A DNA stretch of 64,000 bases, taken from NCBI GenBank assembly GCA_965261795.1, contig OZ253476.1, positions 1,612,001 through 1,676,000 of the forward strand, written 5' to 3'. The notes beneath the pieces were generated by a model, which did not search any database, was not told the DNA's origin, and saw only the letters and a list, made by a program, of their open reading frames with translations. The translations under genes were made by a program, and so were the position numbers. The DNA comes from CBDCFV01 sp965261795 (GTDB lineage Bacteria > Chloroflexota > Dehalococcoidia > Lucifugimonadales > UBA3495). This document shows, piece by piece, positions 25,501-32,846 of this stretch. The stretch's first letter is position 1; each line of letters starts with the position of its first letter.

Positions 25501-25994
25501 GGATACAGGTCTGAGTCGTGTTCCGGTTCATCCAACTTCTGATCAACCCACGCCTTCCAAGCCTCGTCGAAAGCCAAGTCGCTTTGGATAGCGTCCATGG
25601 TCTCGAATATCGGCGGCAACCCCGCCTCAAGCGGGCGTTCCCGGAGAATGGACCCGGCGAAGCTGTGCAGTGTCTGGATGGATGAACGGTCCAAGTCGGC
25701 GAGGGCGCGTCGGCAACGGAGCCGCTCGTCGTCGTCCAGCATCCCGTCGGATGTGCCCTTCTCCAGTTTCTCTCTAATGCGGTCGCGCAGTTCCGCTGCG
25801 GCGGCATCGGTAAAGGTTATGACGGCGACCCTGTCCAGCGTGGTCCTGCCTGAAGTGGCAAGCCTCATTACCCGGTTCACCAAGCTGGTGGTCTTGCCGG
25901 TGCCGGCCCCCGCCTCTACGAATAGGGTCTCGTCTAGGGACTCCCGGATGCATTTCCTTGCGTCGTCGTCCTGTGGTACAAAGGCGGTGCTCAA
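22596..25994 (-). CDS. addA: AddA-type UvrD-like helicase with C-terminal nuclease domain
   Basis: At 1132 residues the layout is AddA-like. It has Walker A EAGAGTGKTTSL (about 27-38), AVITFTDAAAAELRDRI, motif II LLVDEAQDTDP (about 370), VVGDPKQSIYRFRRAD and QNFRSQRPVLEWVN. It also has MTVHAAKGLEFPVVIL (about 755), LLYVASTRARDHLVIS (about 835) and the PD-(D/E)XK nuclease segment LEGFIDLLFEEDG...VVDYKTD (about 1045). AddAB resects double-strand breaks for RecA and can degrade phage DNA. The gene begins three bases after addB ends. An odd EGVA repeat sits between motif II and the next helicase motif (24794-24840). Confidence 0.9.
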   Translation of the reverse strand: MSTAFVPQDDDARKCIRESLDETLFVEAGAGTGKTTSLVNRVMRLATSGRTTLDRVAVITFTDAAAAELRDRIREKLEKGTSDGMLDDDERLRCRRALADLDRSSIQTLHSFAGSILRERPLEAGLPPIFETMDAIQSDLAFDEAWKAWVDQKLDEPEHDSDLYPALSLGLSIDQLRSVALEFHQNYDLIEGASFADIPMPPASAVQQLVDDSGELERLCQYSKLGEPDPLYSHVQRVLLAVNRFVELGNASPSVYRQLQRTLPIRQGRGNQRDWERDPATSENACKVLKELLGDLHEAATEELAQAHQSALMPVLRALKDFVEDFARKRKSDGKTGFHDLLVWARDLLRDNVEVRDHFRRRFSHLLVDEAQDTDPIQAEIAMFIAEGVAEGVAEGVAEGVMEGGGDLPAVNRPVSWDQVVPQRGKLFVVGDPKQSIYRFRRADVRQMSKLRQVMGGDTVQLVQNFRSQRPVLEWVNHVYEQWMGEGSEHQAKYAPVTHRWEAETAHPGHPRVYRLGEALDENVNAVRWEEARDIANLLNTIVGEGWQVLDTAQTAETGEERYTDATYSDICVLMPRRTGLRTLEQALDEADVPYRLEGASLIFATQEVMDLLNCLKAIDDPANQVATVAALRSPAFACSDVELLRFSEAGGKFDYLSEDNVAGGPVAEAFGLLQDFHEHRLWMSLPELIDRFIRARLLMESAIDHPRTREQWRRFRFIVEQARSFIETGGNSLRKFLEWIERQAAEGARVTETPVPEGDEEAVRIMTVHAAKGLEFPVVILTALNTQRSTRREVVLFDRDTHTVEISVGPEGRRFETPGYETLATWERELGDDEQVRLLYVASTRARDHLVISLHRSSKGRNRNTDADKIAEILDDADHLWEPAPLVGRTAPQRKDASPNGATLEGHSLVDREEWLNRRAETIRLQGRPVSVSATKLAQVLKEEPDTDEPWRRGRGGTSVGRAVHSVLQTIDLSTGDGIDETSRAQAAAEGIPQRSAEVARLARVAVDSEVVRRAVAASRFWREAPVAAPLGEGVLEGFIDLLFEEDGNLIVVDYKTDAVDSDHVEDAAARYGPQGGAYALAVERATGKPVTEVVFLFLHANRSEALPDLPGFAAQAASAAENHLNNAEVR
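24794..24840 (-). repeat. 12-bp tandem repeat inside addA, about four units
   Basis: CCCCTTCGGCAA repeats four times (last unit changed at its end), coding EGVA four times on the minus strand. The period of four codons keeps the frame, so the array is a length-variable spacer within the helicase. Confidence 0.9.
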
Positions 25995-25997
25995 GGT

Positions 25998-28900
25998 CTA
26001 GCCTCCCTCAGACAATTGAAGGTAGCCGGCCAGAAGCGGGTATCCCTTTTTCCGTCTCCATAGGGTGTCCTTTCGGGAAGGGCACAGCGACTTGAAGTCG
26101 CAGAACCGGCAGTTGCTGAAGTCCCCTTGGTCCGGTTCGCCGGGGTTCGCCGGGAAAAGGCCGTTCTTGATACCTGAAATAATGATCGAAACCCCCTCTT
26201 TGAACCGGCCCAGGGTATTCTCGTCGGCTATGTCGAGCGGCTCCGGCGGGGCCAAGGCGAATCCGCCTCGACTTGACGTAAACCAGTAGGCGGCAGTCAC
26301 GTTCGCGTCTGCTCCCAAGGCGCTCCGGGCAGCCAGGGAATACACCGCCAATTGGAGGTGTTTGCCCTTGTCAATGGGGTCGTCTTTCAGCCCCGCGTAT
26401 GGCCTAGAGCTGCCGGTCTTGTAGTCCATGACCAGAACTTTTTCACCGGAAGAATCGGCGTCAACCCGGTCTATCACGCCTCGGAACTTCAAGGGCGGAC
26501 CGCCATCGACCGGCAACTCCGCTGCGGGCCAAGGGTCTCCATCCCTCCCGAAACGCGCTTCGAAGTAAACAGGGGATACGCCGAATCGCCCTCTCAGATC
26601 GGTGTCGGCTTCGAGGAAGGAATACAGGTCGCTGAGGATGTCATCCTGGTCCAACTGCCATATCAACCGTTTGCCTGTAACGCCCCGGGTTTCAGATTCC
26701 TTAAAGTGTGACCGGGCAATGCTTTCCAACGCAGCCCGGTGCTGTCTGCTCCACGGTTCGCCGGGCTGGGGCAGCGTGCGTTCCTCCTTGGCCTTGCCGA
26801 TAAACTCCTCCAATACCCCATGCACTAATGAACCCCTTTCCAAGGGGGTAATGGCATAGATTTCCTCCGGGTCGTCCAGTGCGCTGATGCGCAGCACATG
26901 GCCTAAAAAGTATCGGAACGGGCAGCCGGCCCATTGCTCCAGGCTGGTGGGAGACAAGGGCGTGTTTTCCAATCGTTCAGCCAATCTCGATCCTTCCAGT
27001 GCCCCGGAAAGATTGCCGTCCCACTCAGTAAAGCTCGTACTTCCGTAACGTTGGCGGCCCAAGTCGAACGACTTGGCGAGGATGCCCGATGCCGCCAACG
27101 GGTGCGCCCTTGCCTCCAGCCCGGCCTGTTCCCAAGTCCACAACCGCTCCAGGTCGTAGTCGTGCAGGTCCGCTGCCGTGGAGCCGGAAACCGACGCCAA
27201 GGACTGGTCCATCGATCGGAGAATGGTAAGCCAGGGCTTGCCGTCCATAGACCACAGGTCCGACGTGTGTACTGGCGGTCCCTCGATGACCGACGCCTGC
27301 TCCAGGAACCAGCGCGAAGGGTAGTGGGCACGCTGGCCGGCGGGATTGGCGCGGGGGAACGACAACGTTGCCTCCGGGGCCGCGCCCAAGGCCGAGAGGA
27401 ATGCGTACCTGTCCTCGGCAAGCCGCGAGTCCCGCAGGGGCAGACCTGCCCCTGCGCCGCCGGCCTCTTGCCTGCTAACGTCGGGGATGAGAGGGTCGTC
27501 CCCAGTCGGCGCAGGTACGGCGCCCTCTATCATGCCGACCATGTGGACAACGTCGAAATTCATAGCGGCAGCCGAGGCAATGGAGCCGACGAACACGCCC
27601 TGCCCGGTCACTCCGGAATGGCCCGCGGGGACCTGCAACGCTTCCTCCAAGCTAGCTTTGAATACGTCGAGGCGTGGTGAAGGGTCGACTTCCTCTGCCG
27701 CCGCCAAGCCCTCCAGGATGCCCTTTATCTTGTCGAAAACGCTCCTTTCCGGCTCGGGTATCTGGGAATCCGGGGCTAAGTAGCGGGTGAGGAGGTCCAG
27801 CGCCCAGCCGGAAAAAACGCCCCACGCGCTCCCATCCGGGGGCGGCGACACGTCCGCGGACAAGCGCCGGACGAATCGCAGCAACCCGCGGGCTGCGCGG
27901 GCCTCTGTCATCATCAGGTCGGCGTGGGCCTCGGAGATTTCCCCCTTCTGCTCCCTGAAATAGGCCGAGCGTTCCGTGTCCGAAGTGTAGCGGTCCAAGC
28001 GTTCTACCCACTGCTCCAGCCCGCCCACTACTCCGGCCTTCTTTGAAATCGCGTCCCAGTTGCTCGGACTGAACCCCGCGGCGTCACTGTTTCCGGGAGG
28101 CTGCACCGGGCAACCCATGAGCCAATTCATCACCGTGTCGCGGGAGAGCTGACCGTCGGAAAGATTCATCAGGCCGGCGAGAGTCCTGCCCACGGCGGTC
28201 TGGGCCAAGGGAAAAGAGTTGGGGCCGGAAACCGGGATACCGGCAAGCTGCAATTCCTCCCGCACCAAGGTGCTATAGGGCGTCTGCGCCCCATAGAGCG
28301 CGGCCATACGATGGAACGGAGTGCCCTGCTCCGCGCGATTTACGACCTGGCGTATGGTCCACCGGACCTCTTCATGTGGGTCCGGTGCGATGAGCAGCCG
28401 CTTGCCGGATGGAGCCAGGGCTGGGACCTGTTCATCGCTCCGGGCCGTCTGCCGTTCGGGTTCGCCCAGGAAGGGAAACAGATCATTCGCCAGCGTTTCA
28501 ATGGGCGCGTCTGCATCTGCGTCCCCGGTAAGCTCCAGCAAAACGGCGCACCTGTCGGCGGCGGCCAAGGCCGCAACCAGATCCTTATCTCCCGGAGACA
28601 TGCTGGACAGCCTGAAGAACAGAATGAATCCCAAGTCCGAAAGCCCCGCCGTCCTGCCGGCCCGCACCGCTTCGGCGGCGGCCCTGGCAAGGTCTTCTGC
28701 GTCATAGAATTCCTTGGTCTGCTCCCGGAATCCCTCGTACAGCCCCACCACCTCTTCGCGAAGTCCGCCCTGCCCGGCCAACCGGCCCAATGCCTCTTCC
28801 GAGGCGTGGCGAATCTGGCGAAAAGTTCTCCTGATGCTCGTGATGGTCGATGAATGGGAACTGACTTCCGAAAGGACTCCTGAAGCCTTCGTGGTTACCG

Positions 28901-29219
28901 CGCGAACGGCCGCGTTTTCCAGGACTGGCGTAAGGGGTCTGCGGCCTTGTGAGGCAAGGGACGGAGCGCCCAGGAACTCGGCCAGCCGGGGGAACACCAG
29001 GAATCTGACGTTGGCAAACCCGGAGCGGCCCAACTCGTGGCGCATGGCTAGGTTTGCGTAGACGGAAGGCCCGACGATAGTGACCGGCTCCAAGGAGTCG
29101 CCCTGCTGGACCGAGTCCACAACCCGTCTCAAGTAATCAGGCGAGTCTCCGGCCGCAAGGCGAAGAGCCAGCTTGGGACAGTCGTCCGGCCGCAAGGTTT
29201 GTTTGGCGTTCAAGGCCAT
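25998..29219 (-). CDS. addB: AddB-type nuclease with iron-sulfur cysteines
   Basis: The start chosen is ATG 29219 (GGGAG five bases upstream) giving 1073 residues; an upstream in-frame start at 29309 has no ribosome site. The C-terminal half has the AddB iron-sulfur pattern, a first cysteine in WAGCPFRYFL and three in NCRFCDFKSLC (C-x2-C-x5-C). These flank the PD-(D/E)XK nuclease motif GVIDRVDAD...VLVMDYKTG. The N-terminal half is helicase-like but lacks a recognisable Walker A. It precedes addA by three bases, forming the usual addBA unit for break resection. Confidence 0.88.
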   Translation of the reverse strand: MALNAKQTLRPDDCPKLALRLAAGDSPDYLRRVVDSVQQGDSLEPVTIVGPSVYANLAMRHELGRSGFANVRFLVFPRLAEFLGAPSLASQGRRPLTPVLENAAVRAVTTKASGVLSEVSSHSSTITSIRRTFRQIRHASEEALGRLAGQGGLREEVVGLYEGFREQTKEFYDAEDLARAAAEAVRAGRTAGLSDLGFILFFRLSSMSPGDKDLVAALAAADRCAVLLELTGDADADAPIETLANDLFPFLGEPERQTARSDEQVPALAPSGKRLLIAPDPHEEVRWTIRQVVNRAEQGTPFHRMAALYGAQTPYSTLVREELQLAGIPVSGPNSFPLAQTAVGRTLAGLMNLSDGQLSRDTVMNWLMGCPVQPPGNSDAAGFSPSNWDAISKKAGVVGGLEQWVERLDRYTSDTERSAYFREQKGEISEAHADLMMTEARAARGLLRFVRRLSADVSPPPDGSAWGVFSGWALDLLTRYLAPDSQIPEPERSVFDKIKGILEGLAAAEEVDPSPRLDVFKASLEEALQVPAGHSGVTGQGVFVGSIASAAAMNFDVVHMVGMIEGAVPAPTGDDPLIPDVSRQEAGGAGAGLPLRDSRLAEDRYAFLSALGAAPEATLSFPRANPAGQRAHYPSRWFLEQASVIEGPPVHTSDLWSMDGKPWLTILRSMDQSLASVSGSTAADLHDYDLERLWTWEQAGLEARAHPLAASGILAKSFDLGRQRYGSTSFTEWDGNLSGALEGSRLAERLENTPLSPTSLEQWAGCPFRYFLGHVLRISALDDPEEIYAITPLERGSLVHGVLEEFIGKAKEERTLPQPGEPWSRQHRAALESIARSHFKESETRGVTGKRLIWQLDQDDILSDLYSFLEADTDLRGRFGVSPVYFEARFGRDGDPWPAAELPVDGGPPLKFRGVIDRVDADSSGEKVLVMDYKTGSSRPYAGLKDDPIDKGKHLQLAVYSLAARSALGADANVTAAYWFTSSRGGFALAPPEPLDIADENTLGRFKEGVSIIISGIKNGLFPANPGEPDQGDFSNCRFCDFKSLCPSRKDTLWRRKKGYPLLAGYLQLSEGG

Positions 29220-29321
29220 CTGTCTCCCGCCGCTTGCTAGAATAAAGGTAGCATTGGTTTGAGCCGAGTGTAGCGCGAGGGGCGTGGGCTTGCAAAGGGA
29301 AGCTGTCACACAAGTGTGACC

Positions 29322-29594
29322 AAGAAACTATCTCAAAACATGGTGAAGTACCCAACAAACATAGTACAGCACCCAACCCGGGTACAGCACCCAACCCGGG
29401 TACAGCACCCAACCCGGGTACAGCACCCAACCCGGGTACAGCACCTAACCCGGGAACAGCACCTAACCCGGGAACAGCACCTAACCCGGGTACAGCACCT
29501 AACCCGTCATTCCCGCGCAGGCGGGAATCCATACGTTTAGGCCATATTCGAGTGGAGGTTAGCGGGACTGGTTAGTTTTTAGATAGTCACTAAA
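29322..29594. mobile_element. MITE-like element, family 1 (copy 2)
   Basis: The left end AAGAAACTATCTCAAAAC (29322-29339) is identical to copy 1. The right end GTTTTTAGATAGTCACTAAA is its imperfect inverse. The middle holds about eight tandem 18-bp units (GTACAGCACCCAACCCGG) and ends in ATTCCCGCGCAGGCGGGAAT. It lies in the addB promoter region, about 100 bp upstream of the start. Confidence 0.75.
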
Positions 29595-29604
29595 CCCTGT
29601 TGGG

Positions 29605-29698
29605 GCGAATCAGGATTTACCGGATTTCAGCATTCTCAAGATGGACACCTGTAATCCTGCTAATCCTCTAATCCTGAAAATCCTGATTCAAACAATAA
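29605..29698. repeat. dispersed repeat, family 2 (GATTCAGACA type), single copy
   Basis: The block opens with GAATCAGGATTTACCGG and closes with AATCCTGATTCAAACAA, an inverted repeat, with AATCCTGCTAATCCT-like text between. The same motif recurs in blocks at 31990-32846, 37050-38157, 38445-38493, 39315-39357 and 53604-53697. Confidence 0.8.
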
Positions 29699-29736
29699 CA
29701 CCCCCGGACCGCAGCCGGGTAAAAGGTGACTAACGC

Positions 29737-30504
29737 ATGACGGACAACCCGATGGCGGGCATACGCCTCTACAACGAGTTGGCCTACCTGTGGCCGGTAA
29801 TCAGTCCCGCCGAGGACTACGCCGAGGAAGCGTTGTATTGGCTGCGCGCCATTGGCGCCAAACTCGGCCCCGGAAGACATAATCTCTTGGAGTTGGGCAT
29901 GGGAGGTGGGCACCTGCTCTCCCATCTGACGACCCGCCACCAAGCCGCGGCGGTGGACGTATCGCCGCGTATGCTGGAGTTGTCGCGCCGACGGAACCCT
30001 GGGGTGGAACACCACTTGGGCGACATGAGGACGGTGCGGCTGGGGCTCCTTTTCGACGCCGTCCTGATTCACGACGCCGTCGGCTACATGCTGACCGAAG
30101 ACGACCTGCGGGCCGCGTTCGAAACGGCGCGGTCCCACCTGCGCCCCGGGGGCCTCCTGCTGGTGGCCCCCGATATAGTGACGGAGTCCTTCCGGGAAGG
30201 CAAGGTAATTCGCTGGACCACTTCCGCCGGCGGCGTAACCATAACAACCGAAGAGCGTCTTCACGACTCGGACCCTTCGGACACCCGGATCGAGTCCCTG
30301 TTCACTTACGAAATTACGGAAAACGGCGTCCGCCGAGTGGAACATGACCTGCACGTCACCGGCCTGTTTTCCCTCAAAGCATGGACATCGCTGTTGGAAG
30401 AAGCCGGATTCAACGTAGAAAGGACGCCCCTGCCGGGCCAGGACGGGTACGGGGAATGGCTGTTTGCGGGGACAGCCGTTGACGTTAGTCCCGCAAACGC
30501 CTGA
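29737..30504 (+). CDS. class I SAM-dependent methyltransferase
   Basis: ATG 29737 follows AGGTGA. The 255-residue protein has the SAM-binding motif LLELGMGGGHLLSHL (about 49-63), AVDVSPRMLELSRRR (acidic loop), HHLGDMRTVRLG and FDAVLIHDAVGYM (motif IV region), then LRPGGLLLVAPD. This is the general small-molecule methyltransferase fold; the acceptor is unknown. The last 20 bases overlap the 3' end of the convergent Uma2-family gene. Confidence 0.85.
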   Translation: MTDNPMAGIRLYNELAYLWPVISPAEDYAEEALYWLRAIGAKLGPGRHNLLELGMGGGHLLSHLTTRHQAAAVDVSPRMLELSRRRNPGVEHHLGDMRTVRLGLLFDAVLIHDAVGYMLTEDDLRAAFETARSHLRPGGLLLVAPDIVTESFREGKVIRWTTSAGGVTITTEERLHDSDPSDTRIESLFTYEITENGVRRVEHDLHVTGLFSLKAWTSLLEEAGFNVERTPLPGQDGYGEWLFAGTAVDVSPANA

Positions 30505-31240
30505 CTTCGGCCTCAAGTTCCCGTATACGCGCTTGAGCGGCGTCCCGTTCATCCAATGCGGCAATATGCTCCTCGGCTATTTCATCGTAAGTCAGCAGGT
30601 AGCGCCTTGCCGCGGGGTCGTACCAGCGGAGCCGCCGCTCCTCCCAGCAGGGATGTAACCCCAGTACTTCACTGGCCCACCAGTAATGGGTCTCATCCAT
30701 CGTTACAATGCTGATGGGCTGGTACACACCGTCAACCAGCTGGTCCCCTGCCAAGCCAGTCCCATAATACTCGCCCCCTGTCGGGTCGAACCGCCAGTAC
30801 TCCCGTATTCCGAAGGCGGCGTAATCGTCCGACTTCTCTCTGAGATCGTTGCGCGAGGTGGTCTCGGAGGCTACTTCCAGCACGAAGTCCGGGGGCTTGC
30901 CCCACTCCTCTATGGAGTATCCTCGGTCGGCGATGATTTTGGCGGGGTCCACGCCGAAGGCAATGATCAGGTCGGGGACCCGCAGGCCCCGGCGTTGGCG
31001 CAGGTCCCGGCCTACTGGGACTTCGCCCAAGACCAGAGTGGTCTCCGGTGAGCCGAAGTGGACACTCAGGGCAGCCAGATGACTTGGACGGTGAAGGTGG
31101 ATAGGGTTCTGCATATCGCCCCTGGGTGGAAATACGGGAAACTTGCCGTCGCCCGGGTCAAACGGTATTCGAGGAGGCGATGTGAACTGCTCCCCGGTCG
31201 GGGCGGACGGTTTTCGTGGGACCGGTCTGCTGGTCATAAA
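30485..31240 (-). CDS. Uma2 family (DUF820) putative endonuclease
   Basis: ATG 31240 has GAGG six bases upstream; a longer open frame upstream lacks a site and runs towards the MITE at 31269. The 251-residue protein carries the Uma2 PD-(D/E)XK-like core: LRVPDLIIAFGVDP, PPDFVLEVASETTSRNDLREK (Glu-x-Ser in the nuclease position) and YAAFGIREYWRFDP. The tail is a charged helix (ERDAAQARIRELEAEVRRL), probably coiled coil. The family is common in Cyanobacteria and Chloroflexota, is often multi-copy, and has no established role. Confidence 0.88.
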   Translation of the reverse strand, partial: FMTSRPVPRKPSAPTGEQFTSPPRIPFDPGDGKFPVFPPRGDMQNPIHLHRPSHLAALSVHFGSPETTLVLGEVPVGRDLRQRRGLRVPDLIIAFGVDPAKIIADRGYSIEEWGKPPDFVLEVASETTSRNDLREKSDDYAAFGIREYWRFDPTGGEYYGTGLAGDQLVDGVYQPISIVTMDETHYWWASEVLGLHPCWEERRLRWYDPAARRYLLTYDEIAEEHIAALDERDAAQARIRELEAEVRRLRD

Positions 31241-31257
31241 GGTCCTCGTGCAACCGG

Positions 31258-31932
31258 GTGATACGGAGCTGACAAGGGTATGTATTTCATTTGGGACTTT
31301 ACGCAGTTGAACGTGAGACCGCATAGTAGGGTAGGCTTGCTCAAATACAAAACCGCTCCCAAATGCTCACTATCGGGCCCATTCCGTATCGGGCCCATTC
31401 CGTCATTCCGGCGCAGGCCGGAATCCAGGCGGGCCCATTCCGTCATTCCGGCGTAGGCCGGAATCCAGGCGGGCCCACTCCGTCATTCCGGCGTAGGCCG
31501 GAATCCAGGCGGGCCCATTCCGTCATTCCGGCGTAGGCCGGAATCCAGGCGGGCCCATTCCGTCATTCCGGCGTAGGCCGGAATCCAGGCGGGCCCATTC
31601 CGTCATTCCGGCGTAGGCCGGAATCCAGGCGGGCCCATTCCGTCATTCCGGCGTAGGCCGGAATCCAGGCGGGCCCATTTCGTCATTCCGGCGTAGGCCG
31701 GAATCCAGGCGGGCCCATTCCGTCATTCCGGCGTAGGCCGGAATCCAGGCGGGCCCATTCCGTCATTCCGGCGCAGGCCGGAATCCAGGCGGGCCCATTC
31801 CGTCATTCCGGCGCAGGCCGGAATCCAGGCGGGCCCATTCCGTCATTCCGGCGCAGGCCGGAATCCAGGGGCGGTGGGGCCGGTTCGTAGCCATAATCTC
31901 AATTTTACATACCCCTATCAGGTGATACGGAG
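31258..31932. mobile_element. MITE-like element, family 3 (copy A) with 11-bp target duplication
   Basis: The element spans 31269-31921. GTGATACGGAG stands on both sides (31258-31268 and 31922-31932), an exact 11-bp target duplication. The ends are inverted: CTGACAAGGGTATGTA on the left and TACATACCCCTATCAG on the right. The interior begins with about 100 bp shared with copy B (43206-43418) and then carries twelve 40-bp hairpin units. No coding capacity is seen. It inserted just upstream of the Uma2-family gene. Confidence 0.9.
31391..31870. repeat. 40-bp tandem hairpin repeat, twelve units
   Basis: Twelve direct units of exactly 40 bp, each beginning GGGCCCATTC and containing ATTCCGGC-GTAG-GCCGGAAT (some units GCAG), an 8-bp stem with a 4-base loop. 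Units differ by single bases only. Copy B of the same element has one such hairpin. There are no spacers, so it is not CRISPR. Confidence 0.97.
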
Positions 31933-31989
31933 GGAGGATACGGTAATCAGCGGTCATTATACGACGGACCAGAATAGCCCGGTTTGTAG

Positions 31990-32846
31990 TTGTCTGAATC
32001 AGGATTCTCAAGATGGAAGGATTAGCAGGATAACCCAACAATCCTGACAATCCTAAAATCCGGTAAATCCTGATTCAGACAATTTATCGTTGAATATCCG
32101 TCTGTATTTCAGGCTTTGTGCTCCGAAATTGATCAATAGACCAATGCGAAAACCGTAAGCCACAACGTAGTTTTTGGCTTGTGCGATATGAACGTCTTCC
32201 AATGTGGTTAAAGCTTTGATCTCGACTACGACTCGATTGTCCACGATGAAGTCGGCTCTTCTCGTTCCCACCGCAACCCCGTCGTAAAAAATTGTCTGGT
32301 CCACTTCCCGCCCGAAATCAATCCCGGCCCGCTCCATCTCAATAGCGAGGCATCTCTGGTAAATGACTTCCTGAAACCCATTACCAAGAGTATTGTGCAC
32401 CTTCATGGCGCAGCCAATTATCGAGTAAGTTAACTCATCCCGCATCACTCGGTGCAATCTCCCCGACTCTCAGCATCAAGCTTTACCGACTCTCAAAATT
32501 CTCAGCACAGAACCAACAATCCTGAAAATCCTAAAATCCTGTAAATCCTGATTCAGACATTAATCACACCCGAAGTCTCCAGTTTGCCGGTACCAGTTGT
32601 CAACGAGCATCTGTCACCCCACCACCCCATACCCCCATCGTCACAATCAGTATTTACCAAATCTCAAAACTCTCAGCACAGAACCAACAATCCTGAAAAT
32701 CCTCTAATCCTGTAAATCCTGATTCAGACAATTACACCTAGCAGATACCCCCACCGTCACAATCAATATTTACCAAATCTCAAGGTTCTCAGCACAGAAC
32801 CAACAATCCTGAAAATCCTAAAATCCTGTAAATCCTGATTCAGACA
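31990..32846. repeat. family-2 repeat block left of the Eco57I-like gene
   Basis: The block contains inverted GTCTGAATCAGGATT / AATCCTGATTCAGACA sequences at 31993, about 32079, 32548, 32717 and 32833, and encloses the GxxExxY gene. The 32567-32734 part is one 170-bp unit of the kind that is triplicated at 37648-38157. The 390 bases between the GxxExxY gene and the 3' end of the large enzyme gene consist of this repeat. Confidence 0.85.
32053..32457 (-). CDS. GxxExxY protein (copy 1)
   Basis: This 134-residue protein has the family signature GNGFQEVIYQRCLAIEME (G-x2-E-x2-Y), then YDGVAVGTRRADFIVDNRVVVEIKAL. The D...E-x-K arrangement there is PD-(D/E)XK-nuclease-like. It ends INFGAQSLKYRRIFN. 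The biological role of the family is unknown; genes of this type are often multi-copy and surrounded by repeats, as here. A nearly identical gene lies at 37091-37501 in the same orientation, about 5 kb away, with only a few residue differences. Both sit inside family-2 repeat blocks. Confidence 0.9.
   Translation of the reverse strand: MHRVMRDELTYSIIGCAMKVHNTLGNGFQEVIYQRCLAIEMERAGIDFGREVDQTIFYDGVAVGTRRADFIVDNRVVVEIKALTTLEDVHIAQAKNYVVAYGFRIGLLINFGAQSLKYRRIFNDKLSESGFTGF

Noticed and set aside
31391..31870. CRISPR array
   Set aside because: The twelve 40-bp units are directly adjacent with no unique spacers, each is a hairpin, and no cas gene is near. The same applies to 19181-19330, 37648-38157 and 38903-39168.
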